NCBI GenBank assembly: GCA_026398135.1 | Contig: JAPLTN010000004.1 | Location: 19,638-83,637 of the forward strand | Reading direction: 5' to 3' | DNA: 64,000 bases | From: Verrucomicrobiota bacterium | GTDB lineage: Bacteria > Verrucomicrobiota > Verrucomicrobiia > Opitutales > Opitutaceae | Shown here: positions 40,112 to 48,801 of the stretch, piece by piece | How positions within the stretch are numbered: position 1 is the first letter of the stretch | How the letters are laid out: each line of letters begins with the position of its first letter | Translations under genes and position numbers: made by a program | Notes under the pieces: generated by a model | What the model was told of the DNA's origin: nothing | What the model saw: the letters and a program-made list of their open reading frames with translations, nothing else | The model's database searches: none

Positions 40112-40210
40112 GTCGGAAATAGGGTAACGTTAAACGTAAACGCGCAGCAAAGCCGCGCCACAAAGGCGGCGGCAACGAGATTTTAAACGCCCTGCCCCCG
40201 CCCGAAGCGT

Positions 40211-41653
40211 TTATTTGTGATCCCAAGGGAAACTCGCCACCACGCGAGGCGCTTTCCAAACCTCGACCACCTCGAACATTTTCCCGGGGTTCAAAATCCC
40301 CTTGGGGTCGAGCGCGTGCTTCACCGCCTGCATCGCGCCGATCTGGGCGGCGTTGTGCTGAAGGCGCAAAAACGGCGTTTTCGCCAACCCGATACCGTGC
40401 TCGCCCGAAATCGCTCCGCCCAGCGCAACGACCTTTTTCATCAATGCCAGCACCGCCTTTTCCGCCGCGCGACACTCCTTGGCCACCGCCTTGTGATACA
40501 TGATGTTCACGTGCAGATTCCCATCCGCCAAATGCCCGAAGGTCGGAATCGCCAAGCCCGATTTTGCCCGCAGTTGCTCGAGCCACACCGCGAAATCCTC
40601 ATAAGCGCCCAGCGGCACCGTGATGTCTTCGTTCAGCTTGGCATCGCCCATCTGAAACATCGCGCCGGAGCACTTGCGCCGCACCGCCCAAAGCGTTTCC
40701 GCCTCGGCCCGCGTCTGCGCCTCGCGATGCCCGGCCGCGTTGGCCTCGGCCCAGGCCAGCACCGCTTTTTTTGCGTCCGCCAGCTCCGCCTCAGACCCCG
40801 CCAGCTCGATCAAAATCACCGGACGCCCCGGCTGCCCGGGGAAAATCGTCGTCTTCATCGCCTGCTCGGCGCACTGGACCGAGTAGCGATCGAGAAACTC
40901 GCAGATCGCCGGCTGCACTCGCGCCGCGAACAAAGCCCGCGCCGCCCGAAACGCCGACACTTCATCGGCAAAACTCGTCAACAAGGTCCACCGCGCCGCC
41001 GGTTGCGGAATCAAGCGCAACACCGCGTCCGTGATCACCCCGAGCATGCCTTCGCTCCCGATCCACAAATCGCGCAGGTTAAATCCCGCCGCAAATTTCC
41101 GCGTCGCCGTGCCCCACTCCACAAACTCTCCCGTCGGCAAATAGCCCTTCAACGCCACCACGAAATCACGCGTCACACCATACTTGCCGCCGTGCATGCC
41201 GCCCGCGTTACAGGCGATGTTGCCGCCAATCGTGCAATACTGCTTGGAGGACGGGTCAGGTGGATAAAACCACCCCTGCCCCGCCGCCGCGTCCTGGATC
41301 GCACCGACATTCGCCCCCGCCTGCACATGGGCGAGCCCAGCCTCGGGATCGATACGTATCGTGTCCAAACCCATCAAATCCAGCACCCAGCCGCCCTGAA
41401 TCGGCACCGCCGAACCCATCAAAGTCGTGCCGCGCCCACGGGGCGTCACCGGCACGCCAATCTTGTTGGCCATTTTTAAAAGCACCCCGATTTGCTCCCG
41501 CTTGGTCGGGCGAATCACCGCCGCCGGCCGCACCGCGATCCGGCTTGAATCAAAAGACGCCGCCTCCAACGAAGCGTCATCGGTCAAAACGACGCGGGCG
41601 CCGAGTTTTCGACGCATAGCTAAGGTGGCGGAGGCGAGTTGCTTCTTGGTCAT
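40211..41653 (-). CDS. FAD-linked 2-hydroxyacid oxidase/dehydrogenase (GlcD-like)
   Basis: 480 residues from ATG 41653; the frame is open to 41689. The FAD-binding PCMH domain shows VTPRGRGTTLMGSA and the GGNIACNAGGMHGGKYG segment. The C-terminal FAD-oxidase domain shows FGHLADGNLHVNI and ISGEHGIGLAKTPFL. This is the GlcD/D-lactate dehydrogenase family that oxidises glycolate, D-lactate or similar acids. The GlcE and GlcF partners are not adjacent, so a single-subunit D-2-hydroxyacid dehydrogenase is more likely. It is divergent from two further 2-hydroxyacid dehydrogenase genes. Confidence 0.87.
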   Translation of the reverse strand: MTKKQLASATLAMRRKLGARVVLTDDASLEAASFDSSRIAVRPAAVIRPTKREQIGVLLKMANKIGVPVTPRGRGTTLMGSAVPIQGGWVLDLMGLDTIRIDPEAGLAHVQAGANVGAIQDAAAGQGWFYPPDPSSKQYCTIGGNIACNAGGMHGGKYGVTRDFVVALKGYLPTGEFVEWGTATRKFAAGFNLRDLWIGSEGMLGVITDAVLRLIPQPAARWTLLTSFADEVSAFRAARALFAARVQPAICEFLDRYSVQCAEQAMKTTIFPGQPGRPVILIELAGSEAELADAKKAVLAWAEANAAGHREAQTRAEAETLWAVRRKCSGAMFQMGDAKLNEDITVPLGAYEDFAVWLEQLRAKSGLAIPTFGHLADGNLHVNIMYHKAVAKECRAAEKAVLALMKKVVALGGAISGEHGIGLAKTPFLRLQHNAAQIGAMQAVKHALDPKGILNPGKMFEVVEVWKAPRVVASFPWDHK

Positions 41654-41820
41654 GTCAGGAAAGATAAAGGTCTCTCCCGCATCTCTCATGCCGCGGCAAC
41701 GCCCAACACGCCTGCAAACCTTCTCACAAGCTGGTTACTCGTATTCTGCGCTGCTCACCGCCAATTTTGCGCTCGCCCCCGCAATCCCCCCTTCGCCCCC
41801 CACCGATCGCTTTTCTCCAC

Positions 41821-42771
41821 ATGACCCGCGTTCTCCTCACCACCACCTCCTTCCAAGACACGCCCGGCATCCACCACGAGATGCTCGCCGCCGCAAACTT
41901 TGAAATCGTCCGCGAACGCGGCCCGCTGCCCGAGTCCCGCATGCTGGAGCTCGCCGGCCAGTTCGACGCCTACCTCTGCGGCGACGACGCCATGACCCGA
42001 GCCGTCATGCAGAAATCCCTCCCGCGCCTCAAAGTCATTTCCAAATACGGTATCGGCCTGGACAAAATCGACCTCGCCGCCGCCAAAGACCTCGCCCTGC
42101 CCGTGCTTTTCACACCCGGGGTCAACCACACCACCGTCGCCGAGCACACCTTCGCCCTCCTGCTCGCCACCGTGCGCAACCTCGTCGTCGAGGCCAACCA
42201 CGTCGCCGCCGGTCGCTGGACCCGCATCACCGGCAACGAAGTCTGCGGCAAGACCCTCGTTCTCGTCGGCCTGGGCCGCATCGCCAAGGAAGTCGCCATT
42301 CGCGCCCGTGCTTTCGGCCTGCGCGTCGTCGTATTTGCCAACTACTGGGAAGAGGACTTCGCCCGCTGGTACGGCCTCGAACGCGCCGAGACCCTTGATG
42401 AGGCCCTGCGCCAGGCCGACTTCGTCTCCCTGCACACCAAACTCACCGCCGAGACCAAGGGCCTGCTCGACGCCCGCCGCCTCGCCCTGCTTCCCAAGGG
42501 CGCGGTTATCGTGAACACCGGCCGCGGCGAACTGCTCGACCTCGCCGCCCTCGTCGCCGCGCTCAAAGCCGGCCACATCCGCTACGCCGCAGACGTGCTC
42601 GACCAGGAGCCGCCGCCGCCAGACCACCCCTTGCTCGGCCTCCCCGGCGTCATCCTCACCCCCCACATCGGCAGCCGCACCCACGAAAGCGTACAACGCC
42701 AGGCCTCCTGCGCGGTCGAAAACCTTACCCGCTTCCTCGGCGGCCAACCTCCCATCGCCCGCGCCGTCTGA
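41821..42771 (+). CDS. D-isomer-specific 2-hydroxyacid dehydrogenase (SerA-like)
   Basis: 316 residues from ATG 41821. The NAD-binding Rossmann loop is VGLGRIAKEVA (149-159). The catalytic Arg234 (NTGRGELLD), Glu263 (LDQEPPP) and His282 (TPHIGSRT) are all in place. It resembles 3-phosphoglycerate dehydrogenase catalytic cores but has no C-terminal ACT domain, so the substrate could be phosphoglycerate, glyoxylate/hydroxypyruvate or another acid. It is 50 bp upstream of the Ldh2-type gene. Confidence 0.87.
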   Translation: MTRVLLTTTSFQDTPGIHHEMLAAANFEIVRERGPLPESRMLELAGQFDAYLCGDDAMTRAVMQKSLPRLKVISKYGIGLDKIDLAAAKDLALPVLFTPGVNHTTVAEHTFALLLATVRNLVVEANHVAAGRWTRITGNEVCGKTLVLVGLGRIAKEVAIRARAFGLRVVVFANYWEEDFARWYGLERAETLDEALRQADFVSLHTKLTAETKGLLDARRLALLPKGAVIVNTGRGELLDLAALVAALKAGHIRYAADVLDQEPPPPDHPLLGLPGVILTPHIGSRTHESVQRQASCAVENLTRFLGGQPPIARAV

Positions 42772-42775
42772 TTTT

Positions 42776-42810
42776 CCACTACTCGCTACCCACTACTCAC
42801 CACTCGCTAC
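42776..42810 (+). repeat. Short pyrimidine-rich repeats before the Ldh2-type gene
   Basis: Near-repeats of CACTACTC and ACTCGCTAC fill the 50-bp gap. There is no purine-rich Shine-Dalgarno sequence ahead of the ATG at 42822. Confidence 0.4.
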
Positions 42811-42821
42811 TTCTTACTGCC

Positions 42822-43922
42822 ATGCCCGACACCTACCTCATCGTCCCCGAATCCGCCCATAATTCCCTCGTCGCCGCCGCGTATCAACATCGCGGTTACC
42901 ACGCCGACGAATCCGCCGAGGGCGCCCGCTTCTGCGCCGAGGCCTCCCGCCACGGCATCCGCACCCACAACGGCCTCAAGGCCCTCCATCTCGACCACCT
43001 CTTCGGCTCCGGATCCAAAGGCTGCGTGCCCGGCGCGCAGATCGAGGAACGCCCCTCCCGTTTCCCCTCCGCCAAAATCTGGAACGCCAACAAAAAACTC
43101 GGCCAGGCCACCGCCTACCGCGCCATCGACGAAGCCATCCGCCTGGCCGACATCTACGGCGTCGGCACCGTCTCGGTGGACAACGCCTTCCACTATCTCT
43201 GGGGCGGTGGCTACGTGATGGAGGCCGCCCGTCGCGGCTACATCGCCTACACCAACTGCACCGCCGCGCTCGCCGAGGTAGTACCCTTCGGCGGCAAATT
43301 CCCCACCCTCGGCACCAACCCCCACTCCTGGGGTTTCCCCACCACCGAGGCCGTCGGCTTCCCGCTCGTGATCGACTGGGCCACTTCCGTCGTCGCCATG
43401 GGCCGCGTGCAACAACTCAAACGCGAAGGCAAACAACTGCCCCCGCTCGCCGCCGTGGATAAAGACGGCAAACCCACCACCAACCCCGACGACGTCACCG
43501 CCCTCCTTCCCTTCGGCGCGCACAAGGGCTACGGTCTCTCCCTGCTCAACGAGGTCGTCGGCGCCTTCATCGGCGGATCCCTGCCCACCATCCGCAACCG
43601 CTGGGACCAGGTTCCCGCCGGCGATAAGGGCACCTGCTGCTTCTTTTTCCAAGTCATCCACCCCGAGGCGCTCAGCGGCGGTCTCTTCGCCCAAGGCCGC
43701 AACCAGCAGTCCAACGTCAAGGCCGTGCTCGCCGACGTCCTCGGCCACGGCAACGACGGCGCCATCATCCCCGGCCAGATCGAGGCCACCTTCGCCAAAC
43801 ACACCGCCGCCGCCGGCGGCCTGCTCTTCACCAAGGCCGAAGTGGACGCCTTCAACGAGGTCGCCCGCGAATGCGGCCAGCCAGAGTGGAACATCGCTTC
43901 GCTCAAAACCGTCACGGTCTGA
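42822..43922 (+). CDS. Malate/L-lactate dehydrogenase family (Ldh2-type) oxidoreductase
   Basis: This 366-residue NAD(P)-dependent dehydrogenase is of the Ldh_2/YlbC/ComC fold, distinct from ordinary malate dehydrogenase. Signatures: ASRHGIRTHNG, YTNCTAALAEVVPFGG, KFPTLGTNPHSWGFPT and PFGAHKGYGLSLLNEVVGAF. Members act on malate, L-lactate, ureidoglycolate, L-sulfolactate or 2,3-diketogulonate. Standing beside a D-specific dehydrogenase and across from a GlcD-like oxidase, it could take part in interconverting D and L hydroxyacids, but no substrate can be fixed from sequence. Confidence 0.88.
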   Translation: MPDTYLIVPESAHNSLVAAAYQHRGYHADESAEGARFCAEASRHGIRTHNGLKALHLDHLFGSGSKGCVPGAQIEERPSRFPSAKIWNANKKLGQATAYRAIDEAIRLADIYGVGTVSVDNAFHYLWGGGYVMEAARRGYIAYTNCTAALAEVVPFGGKFPTLGTNPHSWGFPTTEAVGFPLVIDWATSVVAMGRVQQLKREGKQLPPLAAVDKDGKPTTNPDDVTALLPFGAHKGYGLSLLNEVVGAFIGGSLPTIRNRWDQVPAGDKGTCCFFFQVIHPEALSGGLFAQGRNQQSNVKAVLADVLGHGNDGAIIPGQIEATFAKHTAAAGGLLFTKAEVDAFNEVARECGQPEWNIASLKTVTV

Positions 43923-44063
43923 GGAAAAGCCCCAAGTCCAACTCTCAGCTCTTCACGCCGGTCCCCGCCCTCCACGCCACCGGGGACCGGCCAAACCCTG
44001 ACTCGCGTCCGGCTTGTTAAGTTCGCTTGGCCCGGCCTTGCTACCCGCAACTCCGTCGGCCCC

Positions 44064-44936
44064 GTGCGCACCGCTCCCTTAGCTCCAACTTCGCCCCAAC
44101 CCTACGTCGGTCGGCTCGCCCCCTCGCCGACCGGATTGCTCCATCTCGGACACGCCCGCACCTTCGCCCTCGCCGCCGCCCGGGCCAACGCTGCCGGTGG
44201 CAAGCTGCTCCTGCGCATCGATGACCTGGACCGCGCCCGCTGCCGCCCCGAATTCACCGCCGCCGCGCTCGAAGACCTGGCCTGGCTCGGGCTCGACTGG
44301 GAAAAGCCCGTCATCACCCAATCCGAACGCCTCCCCCTCTACCGCAACGCCCTCGCCCGTCTGCACGCCACCGGCCGCATCTACCCCTGCTACCGCTCTC
44401 GCCGCGACCTCGCCGAAGCCCTTTCCGCACCCCACGAAACACCCGGCGCCGCCCCCGCCGCCGACGACGAACCTCTTTACCCTGCCGCCTGGCGCCCCGC
44501 CGCTGATCTCGCGCTCCCCGCACTCGACGCCACCGGCCGTGCCCTTAACTGGCGCTTTCGCGTGCCAGACGAACACGAACTCCGCTTCGACGACGCCCTC
44601 CTGGGCACTCAAACCGCCGTCTGCGGGAGCGACTTTGGCGACTTCCTTGTCTGGCGCAAAGACGGTCTGCCGAGCTACCAACTCGCCTGCGCGGTGGACG
44701 ACGCCTTGCTCGGCGTCACCGAGGTCGTACGCGGTGCCGACCTCGTCCGTTCCACCTTTCGCCAACTTCTCCTCTTCGAGGCCCTCGGTGCCCCCGCGCC
44801 GACTTATTGCCATGCGCCGCTCCTCACCGACGAACACGGCGTCCGCTTGGCCAAACGCCACGCCGCCCTCGCACTCGCCACCCTGCGCGCCTCCGGCACC
44901 ACCCCGGAAGAACTGGGACCCCGACTCGCGATCTAG
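44064..44936 (+). CDS. gluQ: Glutamyl-Q tRNA(Asp) synthetase
   Basis: 290 residues with GTG start. It resembles the catalytic half of GluRS and lacks the anticodon-binding half, the mark of GluQ/YadB, which attaches glutamate to queuosine in tRNA(Asp). GRLAPSPTGLLHLGHA holds the HIGH-type motif (27-30); RLAKRH (261-266) replaces KMSKS. The zinc-site cysteines of E. coli GluQ are not kept (only CYRSRRD remains). The same region also has a long shadow frame that runs into the next gene. Confidence 0.9.
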   Translation: MRTAPLAPTSPQPYVGRLAPSPTGLLHLGHARTFALAAARANAAGGKLLLRIDDLDRARCRPEFTAAALEDLAWLGLDWEKPVITQSERLPLYRNALARLHATGRIYPCYRSRRDLAEALSAPHETPGAAPAADDEPLYPAAWRPAADLALPALDATGRALNWRFRVPDEHELRFDDALLGTQTAVCGSDFGDFLVWRKDGLPSYQLACAVDDALLGVTEVVRGADLVRSTFRQLLLFEALGAPAPTYCHAPLLTDEHGVRLAKRHAALALATLRASGTTPEELGPRLAI

Positions 44937-44979
44937 CCGAAGTGCGGCCCGTGAACTGCTTACCGTGGATTTAATCCAC

Positions 44980-46125
44980 ATGAAAACCGCCGCGCTCAAT
45001 CGTCGTCATTTCCTCAAAAACACCGGGTCTTTGGTCGCCGGTCTCGCCCTCTCCTCGACTCTGCCCACTCGCGCCGACGCCCAGCAACGCGACCCCGGCC
45101 GCGGCACTTCTTCCGCTGAACCGATACGCCTCGGCAGCAACGAAAACAACTACGGCCCCTCCCCGCTGGCGATCATGGCGGTCATGCAAAACACCAAACG
45201 CATGCTCCGCTACCCGCATACCGAGTGCGACCGACTGCTTACCGCCATCGCGGCCAAGGAAGGCGTGACCAAGGAAAACCTCTTTCTCGGCACCGGCTCG
45301 GCCGATGTGCTCGAAGGGCTCGCCGACTGGATCGGTGCTAAAAAAGGCGAAGTCGTCACCTCGGCGTTCACCTTTAACTTTTTCGCCACCGCCGCCAAGC
45401 GTCGCGGGGCCACCTTGATCGAAGTCCCGCTCACCGCCGACCTCTTCAACGATATAGATACCATGGCGGCCAAAATCACCCCGGCCACGACCTGTGTTTA
45501 TCTCGTAAACCCCAACAATCCCACCGGCACCCTGCTCCCCGCCGCCAAACTGCGCGCAACCGTGATCGAAATGGCCAGGAAGTGCCCCGTCGTGGTGGAC
45601 GAAGCGTATCTGGAATATGCCGACGACTTCACCGGCAGCACCCTCGTGGGCCTGGTCAAGGAAGGGCACAACGTGATCGTTACCCGAACCTTCTCGAAAA
45701 TCTACGCGCTGGCCGGTGAGCGCCTCGGTTATGGCGTGATGCCCGCCGCCGTCGCCAAAGAGGCCTTCGGTGCCTATCCGCTGCAAAACGGGTTCCGCGC
45801 CAACATGCTCGGCGTACTCGCCGCCACCGCCAGCCTGGGCGACACCGGCTTCGTCGAGGAAACCCGCGTTAAATTGAAAACCGAGCGCGATAAATTCTGT
45901 GCGTTACTCGGCAAACTCGGACGCAAATTCGCCCCGCCTCAGGGCAACTTTGTCTTTTTCCATGTCGGCATGCCGGCGAAAGATTTTTCCCAGAAGATGC
46001 GGGCCGAAAACATCGTCATTAACGCCGGCTACCCCCAGATGCCCGATTGGGCGCGTCTCACCATCGGCACCCCGGAGGAGATGGTCGTCGCGAGCGCCGC
46101 CGTCGAAAAAATCCTGACCGCCTGA
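44980..46125 (+). CDS. Tat-exported HisC-like class I/II aminotransferase
   Basis: 381 residues from ATG 44980. The N-terminus is a twin-arginine signal (NRRHFLKNTGSLVAGLALSS, residues about 8-27). The rest matches HisC-type PLP aminotransferases: SNENNYGPSP, NPNNPTGTLLP, VDEAYLEYADDF, and Lys240 in RTFSKIYALAGERLGYG as the PLP-binding lysine. HisC normally works in the cytoplasm; an exported form must receive PLP before folding and Tat transport and would act on periplasmic amino acids. The substrate is unknown. It stands alone and ends before a palindromic element. Confidence 0.85.
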   Translation: MKTAALNRRHFLKNTGSLVAGLALSSTLPTRADAQQRDPGRGTSSAEPIRLGSNENNYGPSPLAIMAVMQNTKRMLRYPHTECDRLLTAIAAKEGVTKENLFLGTGSADVLEGLADWIGAKKGEVVTSAFTFNFFATAAKRRGATLIEVPLTADLFNDIDTMAAKITPATTCVYLVNPNNPTGTLLPAAKLRATVIEMARKCPVVVDEAYLEYADDFTGSTLVGLVKEGHNVIVTRTFSKIYALAGERLGYGVMPAAVAKEAFGAYPLQNGFRANMLGVLAATASLGDTGFVEETRVKLKTERDKFCALLGKLGRKFAPPQGNFVFFHVGMPAKDFSQKMRAENIVINAGYPQMPDWARLTIGTPEEMVVASAAVEKILTA

Positions 46126-46172
46126 ACACCGGCGTTTAGCCGGTAATTCTAGGGGCGTTCAGGTTGAGCGAT

Positions 46173-46257
46173 ATTGGCCGGGACGGCCAACCCTACACAA
46201 AATACGCTACTTCGCCACCAAGGGTGATTTGTATAGCGTTGGCCGCCCCCGGCCAAT
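46173..46257. repeat. REPIN-like palindromic element
   Basis: Two inverted arms of about 28 bp flank about 30 bp. The outer 19-20 bases, ATTGGCCGGGACGGCCAAC and the reverse complement of the right arm, differ at only two or three positions, and similarity continues inward through CTAYACAAA. Each arm contains its own GGCC...GGCC palindrome. It lies between convergent genes, the usual place for REP doublets moved by RAYT enzymes. Confidence 0.65.
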
Positions 46258-46303
46258 TCCGGCATTCTGCAGTCATCTTGACCGCAAAAGGGGAACGAAA
46301 CGC

Positions 46304-47644
46304 CTAAACCAGAAGCAGCGCCGGCGACTCCAGGAGCAGTTTCAAAGCGCCCAGGAATTGCGCGCCGACCGCACCATCCACCACCCGGTGGTCACAGCTG
46401 AGAGTGAGCGTCATCGTGCTGCCGACGACTATCTGGCCGTTCTTCACCACGGGTTTGGTCACCGAGGTGCCGACGCCAAGAATGGCGGCATTGGGCGTGT
46501 TGATGATCGGGTAAAACTTCGGGATGCCCATCATGCCGAGGTTGGAAACACAGAAGGTGCCACCCGTGTATTGGTCGGGCTTCAGCTTTTTGTCCTTGGC
46601 CAGTTTGCCGAGCGCCTTGGCCTCGGTGCTGATCTGGAAAACCGATTTCTCGTGGGCATCGCGCACCACCGGGGTGATCAAGCCATCGGGCAGAGCCACC
46701 GCGAAAGAAACGTGCGCCGCTCCGAAATAGCGGATCTGCGTGCCTTCCCAAGAAGCGTTGACCTCGGGCACACGACGCAGCGCCTCGGCACTGGCCTTTA
46801 GAATCAAGTCGTTGACCGAGAGCTTTACCCCGGCTTTTTCGAGGCCGGTATTAAGCTGGGTGCGTAGATTGGCCAGCGGCTCGGCATCGACCTCGATCTC
46901 CAGATAGAAGTGCGGGGCGGTGGTCTTCGATTCGATCAGGCGCTTGGCGATCACGCCGCGCATGTTGGAAACCGGGACGACGCGCTCTTCCTGGATGGGG
47001 CCCTTGGCCACCAAGCCACCGACGACGGCTGAAGCTGCGCCCGAGCCCGCGTTCTTGGCGGAAGCAGAGCCGACTTTGGCCGTGCCAGCGGCTTCCGCAG
47101 CCAATACATCGGCGCGTACCACGCGGCCACCGGGGCCGGTGCCTTTGATCAAGGCGACGTCGAGGGCTTTCGACTCGGCGAGTTTTCTGGCCAAAGGCGA
47201 AACCTTCACGCGCTCGCCCGCAGCGCGCAGGGGCGCGGCGGCAGGAGCCGCAGGCGCAGGAGCGTGCGCCACCGCCACGGGTGCCACCACCGCAGGCACC
47301 GCCGTCGTGGCGGGCGGCAGCGCGGAAGCTGCCACGGGCGCGGGCGCCGGAGCCTCGGCGGGCTTGGCCGCAGGGGCGGGGGCGGCCACCTCAGGAGCGG
47401 CTTCACCGGCCGCACCGACCGCCAGCAAAGGATCTCCGATGGCGACTTGTGAACCGGCGGGAACGTAGAGTTTTAAAACCACCCCGTCGCCGAAGGACTC
47501 GAATTCCATCGTCGCCTTGTCGGTCTCGATCTCGGCCATGAGGTCGCCGAATTTAACGGTGTCTCCTTCTTTTTTGAGCCACTTGACCAGCGTGCCCACC
47601 GTCATGGTGTCGCTGAGTTTCGGCATAGTGATGACTTGAGCCAT
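46304..47644 (-). CDS. pdhC: Pyruvate dehydrogenase E2, dihydrolipoamide acetyltransferase
   Basis: 446 residues. One lipoyl domain has Lys43 in IETDKATMEFES. A long Ala/Pro linker (about 78-140) follows, then a peripheral-subunit-binding domain (VSPLARKLAESKALDVALIK) and a catalytic domain ending in SCDHRVVDGAVGAQFL with His419 and Asp423. It transfers acetyl from lipoamide to CoA. It is last in the operon pdhA-pdhB-pdhC; no E3 gene is in the window. Confidence 0.95.
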   Translation of the reverse strand: MAQVITMPKLSDTMTVGTLVKWLKKEGDTVKFGDLMAEIETDKATMEFESFGDGVVLKLYVPAGSQVAIGDPLLAVGAAGEAAPEVAAPAPAAKPAEAPAPAPVAASALPPATTAVPAVVAPVAVAHAPAPAAPAAAPLRAAGERVKVSPLARKLAESKALDVALIKGTGPGGRVVRADVLAAEAAGTAKVGSASAKNAGSGAASAVVGGLVAKGPIQEERVVPVSNMRGVIAKRLIESKTTAPHFYLEIEVDAEPLANLRTQLNTGLEKAGVKLSVNDLILKASAEALRRVPEVNASWEGTQIRYFGAAHVSFAVALPDGLITPVVRDAHEKSVFQISTEAKALGKLAKDKKLKPDQYTGGTFCVSNLGMMGIPKFYPIINTPNAAILGVGTSVTKPVVKNGQIVVGSTMTLTLSCDHRVVDGAVGAQFLGALKLLLESPALLLV

Positions 47645-47757
47645 GGTGTAAAAATTTGGGAGTTAAGGGCGGGAGAAGCGGAAGAAAATAGGGAAACGAA
47701 GGAGACAAAAACCCAGGCCCGAGGCGCTAGGTTGAGGGAAAAAGCACCGGACGTGAC

Positions 47758-48738
47758 TTAAGCCATGACCTTCAGGATGCCGGCGATCACGCGCTCGGGG
47801 TTGGGCAACTGGAACTGTTTCTCCACCGGAGGTGCATAAATTGCCGGCGCATCGATGGTTCCTACACGAAGAATCGGGGCATCGAGTTCGTCGAATGCTT
47901 CCTCTTGGATGATGGCCGCGAGATGCGAGCCGACCGAACAGAACGGGCGCTGCTCTTCCACGATGAGTACGCGGTGGGTCTTGGCGACCGACTTCAGCAC
48001 CGTATCGACGTCGAGCGGACGGATGGTGCGGAGATCGATCACTTCGATATCCAGACCCTTTTCCGCCTTCATTTTTTCCGCCGCGATCAAGCTATGAACC
48101 ACGCAGCGTCCGTAGGAAACGATGGTCAGGTCTTTACCCAGCCGGGCGATGTTGGCGCGGCCGAAAGGCAGCGTGATGTCGCCGTCGGGAACTTCGCCCT
48201 TTTCGCCGTAAAGGATGGTGTTCTCCAGATACATCACCGGGTCGTTATCACGGATAGCGGTCTTCATCAACGCCTTGGCATCAGCTGCGTTGGAGGGAAC
48301 GACGACCTTTAAGCCCGGGTGATGCGCGAGGATGTTTTCGGGAGTATGCGAATGGGTCGCCCCGACGTTGGTGCCGCCATTGGCGGGTCCGCGGATCACG
48401 ATCGGGCAAGCGATTTGCCCGCCGGACATGTAACGAACGTTGGCCGCGTTGTTAACGATTTGATCGAATGCGACCGAATAGAACGACCAGAACATCAGCT
48501 CCATCACCGGGCGTATGCCGAGCATGGAGGCACCGACGCCCATGCCGATGAAACCTGCCTCGGAGATAGGCGTATCGACGATGCGCTTGGGGCCATACTT
48601 CTCATACATACCCTCGGTAACTTTATAGGCACCATTGAATTGAGCGACTTCCTCGCCCATGACGACGACATTGGGGTCGCGTTCGATCTCTTCGGAAAGG
48701 GCGGCGCGGATGGCTTCGCGGTAGGTGATTACGGGCAT
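47758..48738 (-). CDS. pdhB: Pyruvate dehydrogenase E1 beta subunit
   Basis: 326 residues. Signatures: VVVMGEEVAQFNGAYKVTEG, DTPISEAGFIGMGVGASM, MELMFWSFYSVAFDQIVNNAA and the C-terminal transketolase domain with VEEQRPFCSVGSHLAA. It pairs with the alpha subunit, encoded 63 bp upstream, to decarboxylate pyruvate with thiamine diphosphate. Confidence 0.95.
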   Translation of the reverse strand: MPVITYREAIRAALSEEIERDPNVVVMGEEVAQFNGAYKVTEGMYEKYGPKRIVDTPISEAGFIGMGVGASMLGIRPVMELMFWSFYSVAFDQIVNNAANVRYMSGGQIACPIVIRGPANGGTNVGATHSHTPENILAHHPGLKVVVPSNAADAKALMKTAIRDNDPVMYLENTILYGEKGEVPDGDITLPFGRANIARLGKDLTIVSYGRCVVHSLIAAEKMKAEKGLDIEVIDLRTIRPLDVDTVLKSVAKTHRVLIVEEQRPFCSVGSHLAAIIQEEAFDELDAPILRVGTIDAPAIYAPPVEKQFQLPNPERVIAGILKVMA

Positions 48739-48801
48739 CGGAGACTTGGGATTAAAATTAGGAAGGAAATGGCTGGGCCGGGATCGCGGATGAGGCCAGG
48801 G

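Noticed and set aside
44197..44979. Upstream extension of the aminotransferase frame across gluQ
   Set aside because: The extension is Ser/Pro/Thr/Ala-rich shadow of gluQ; the Tat signal begins at the ATG 44980.
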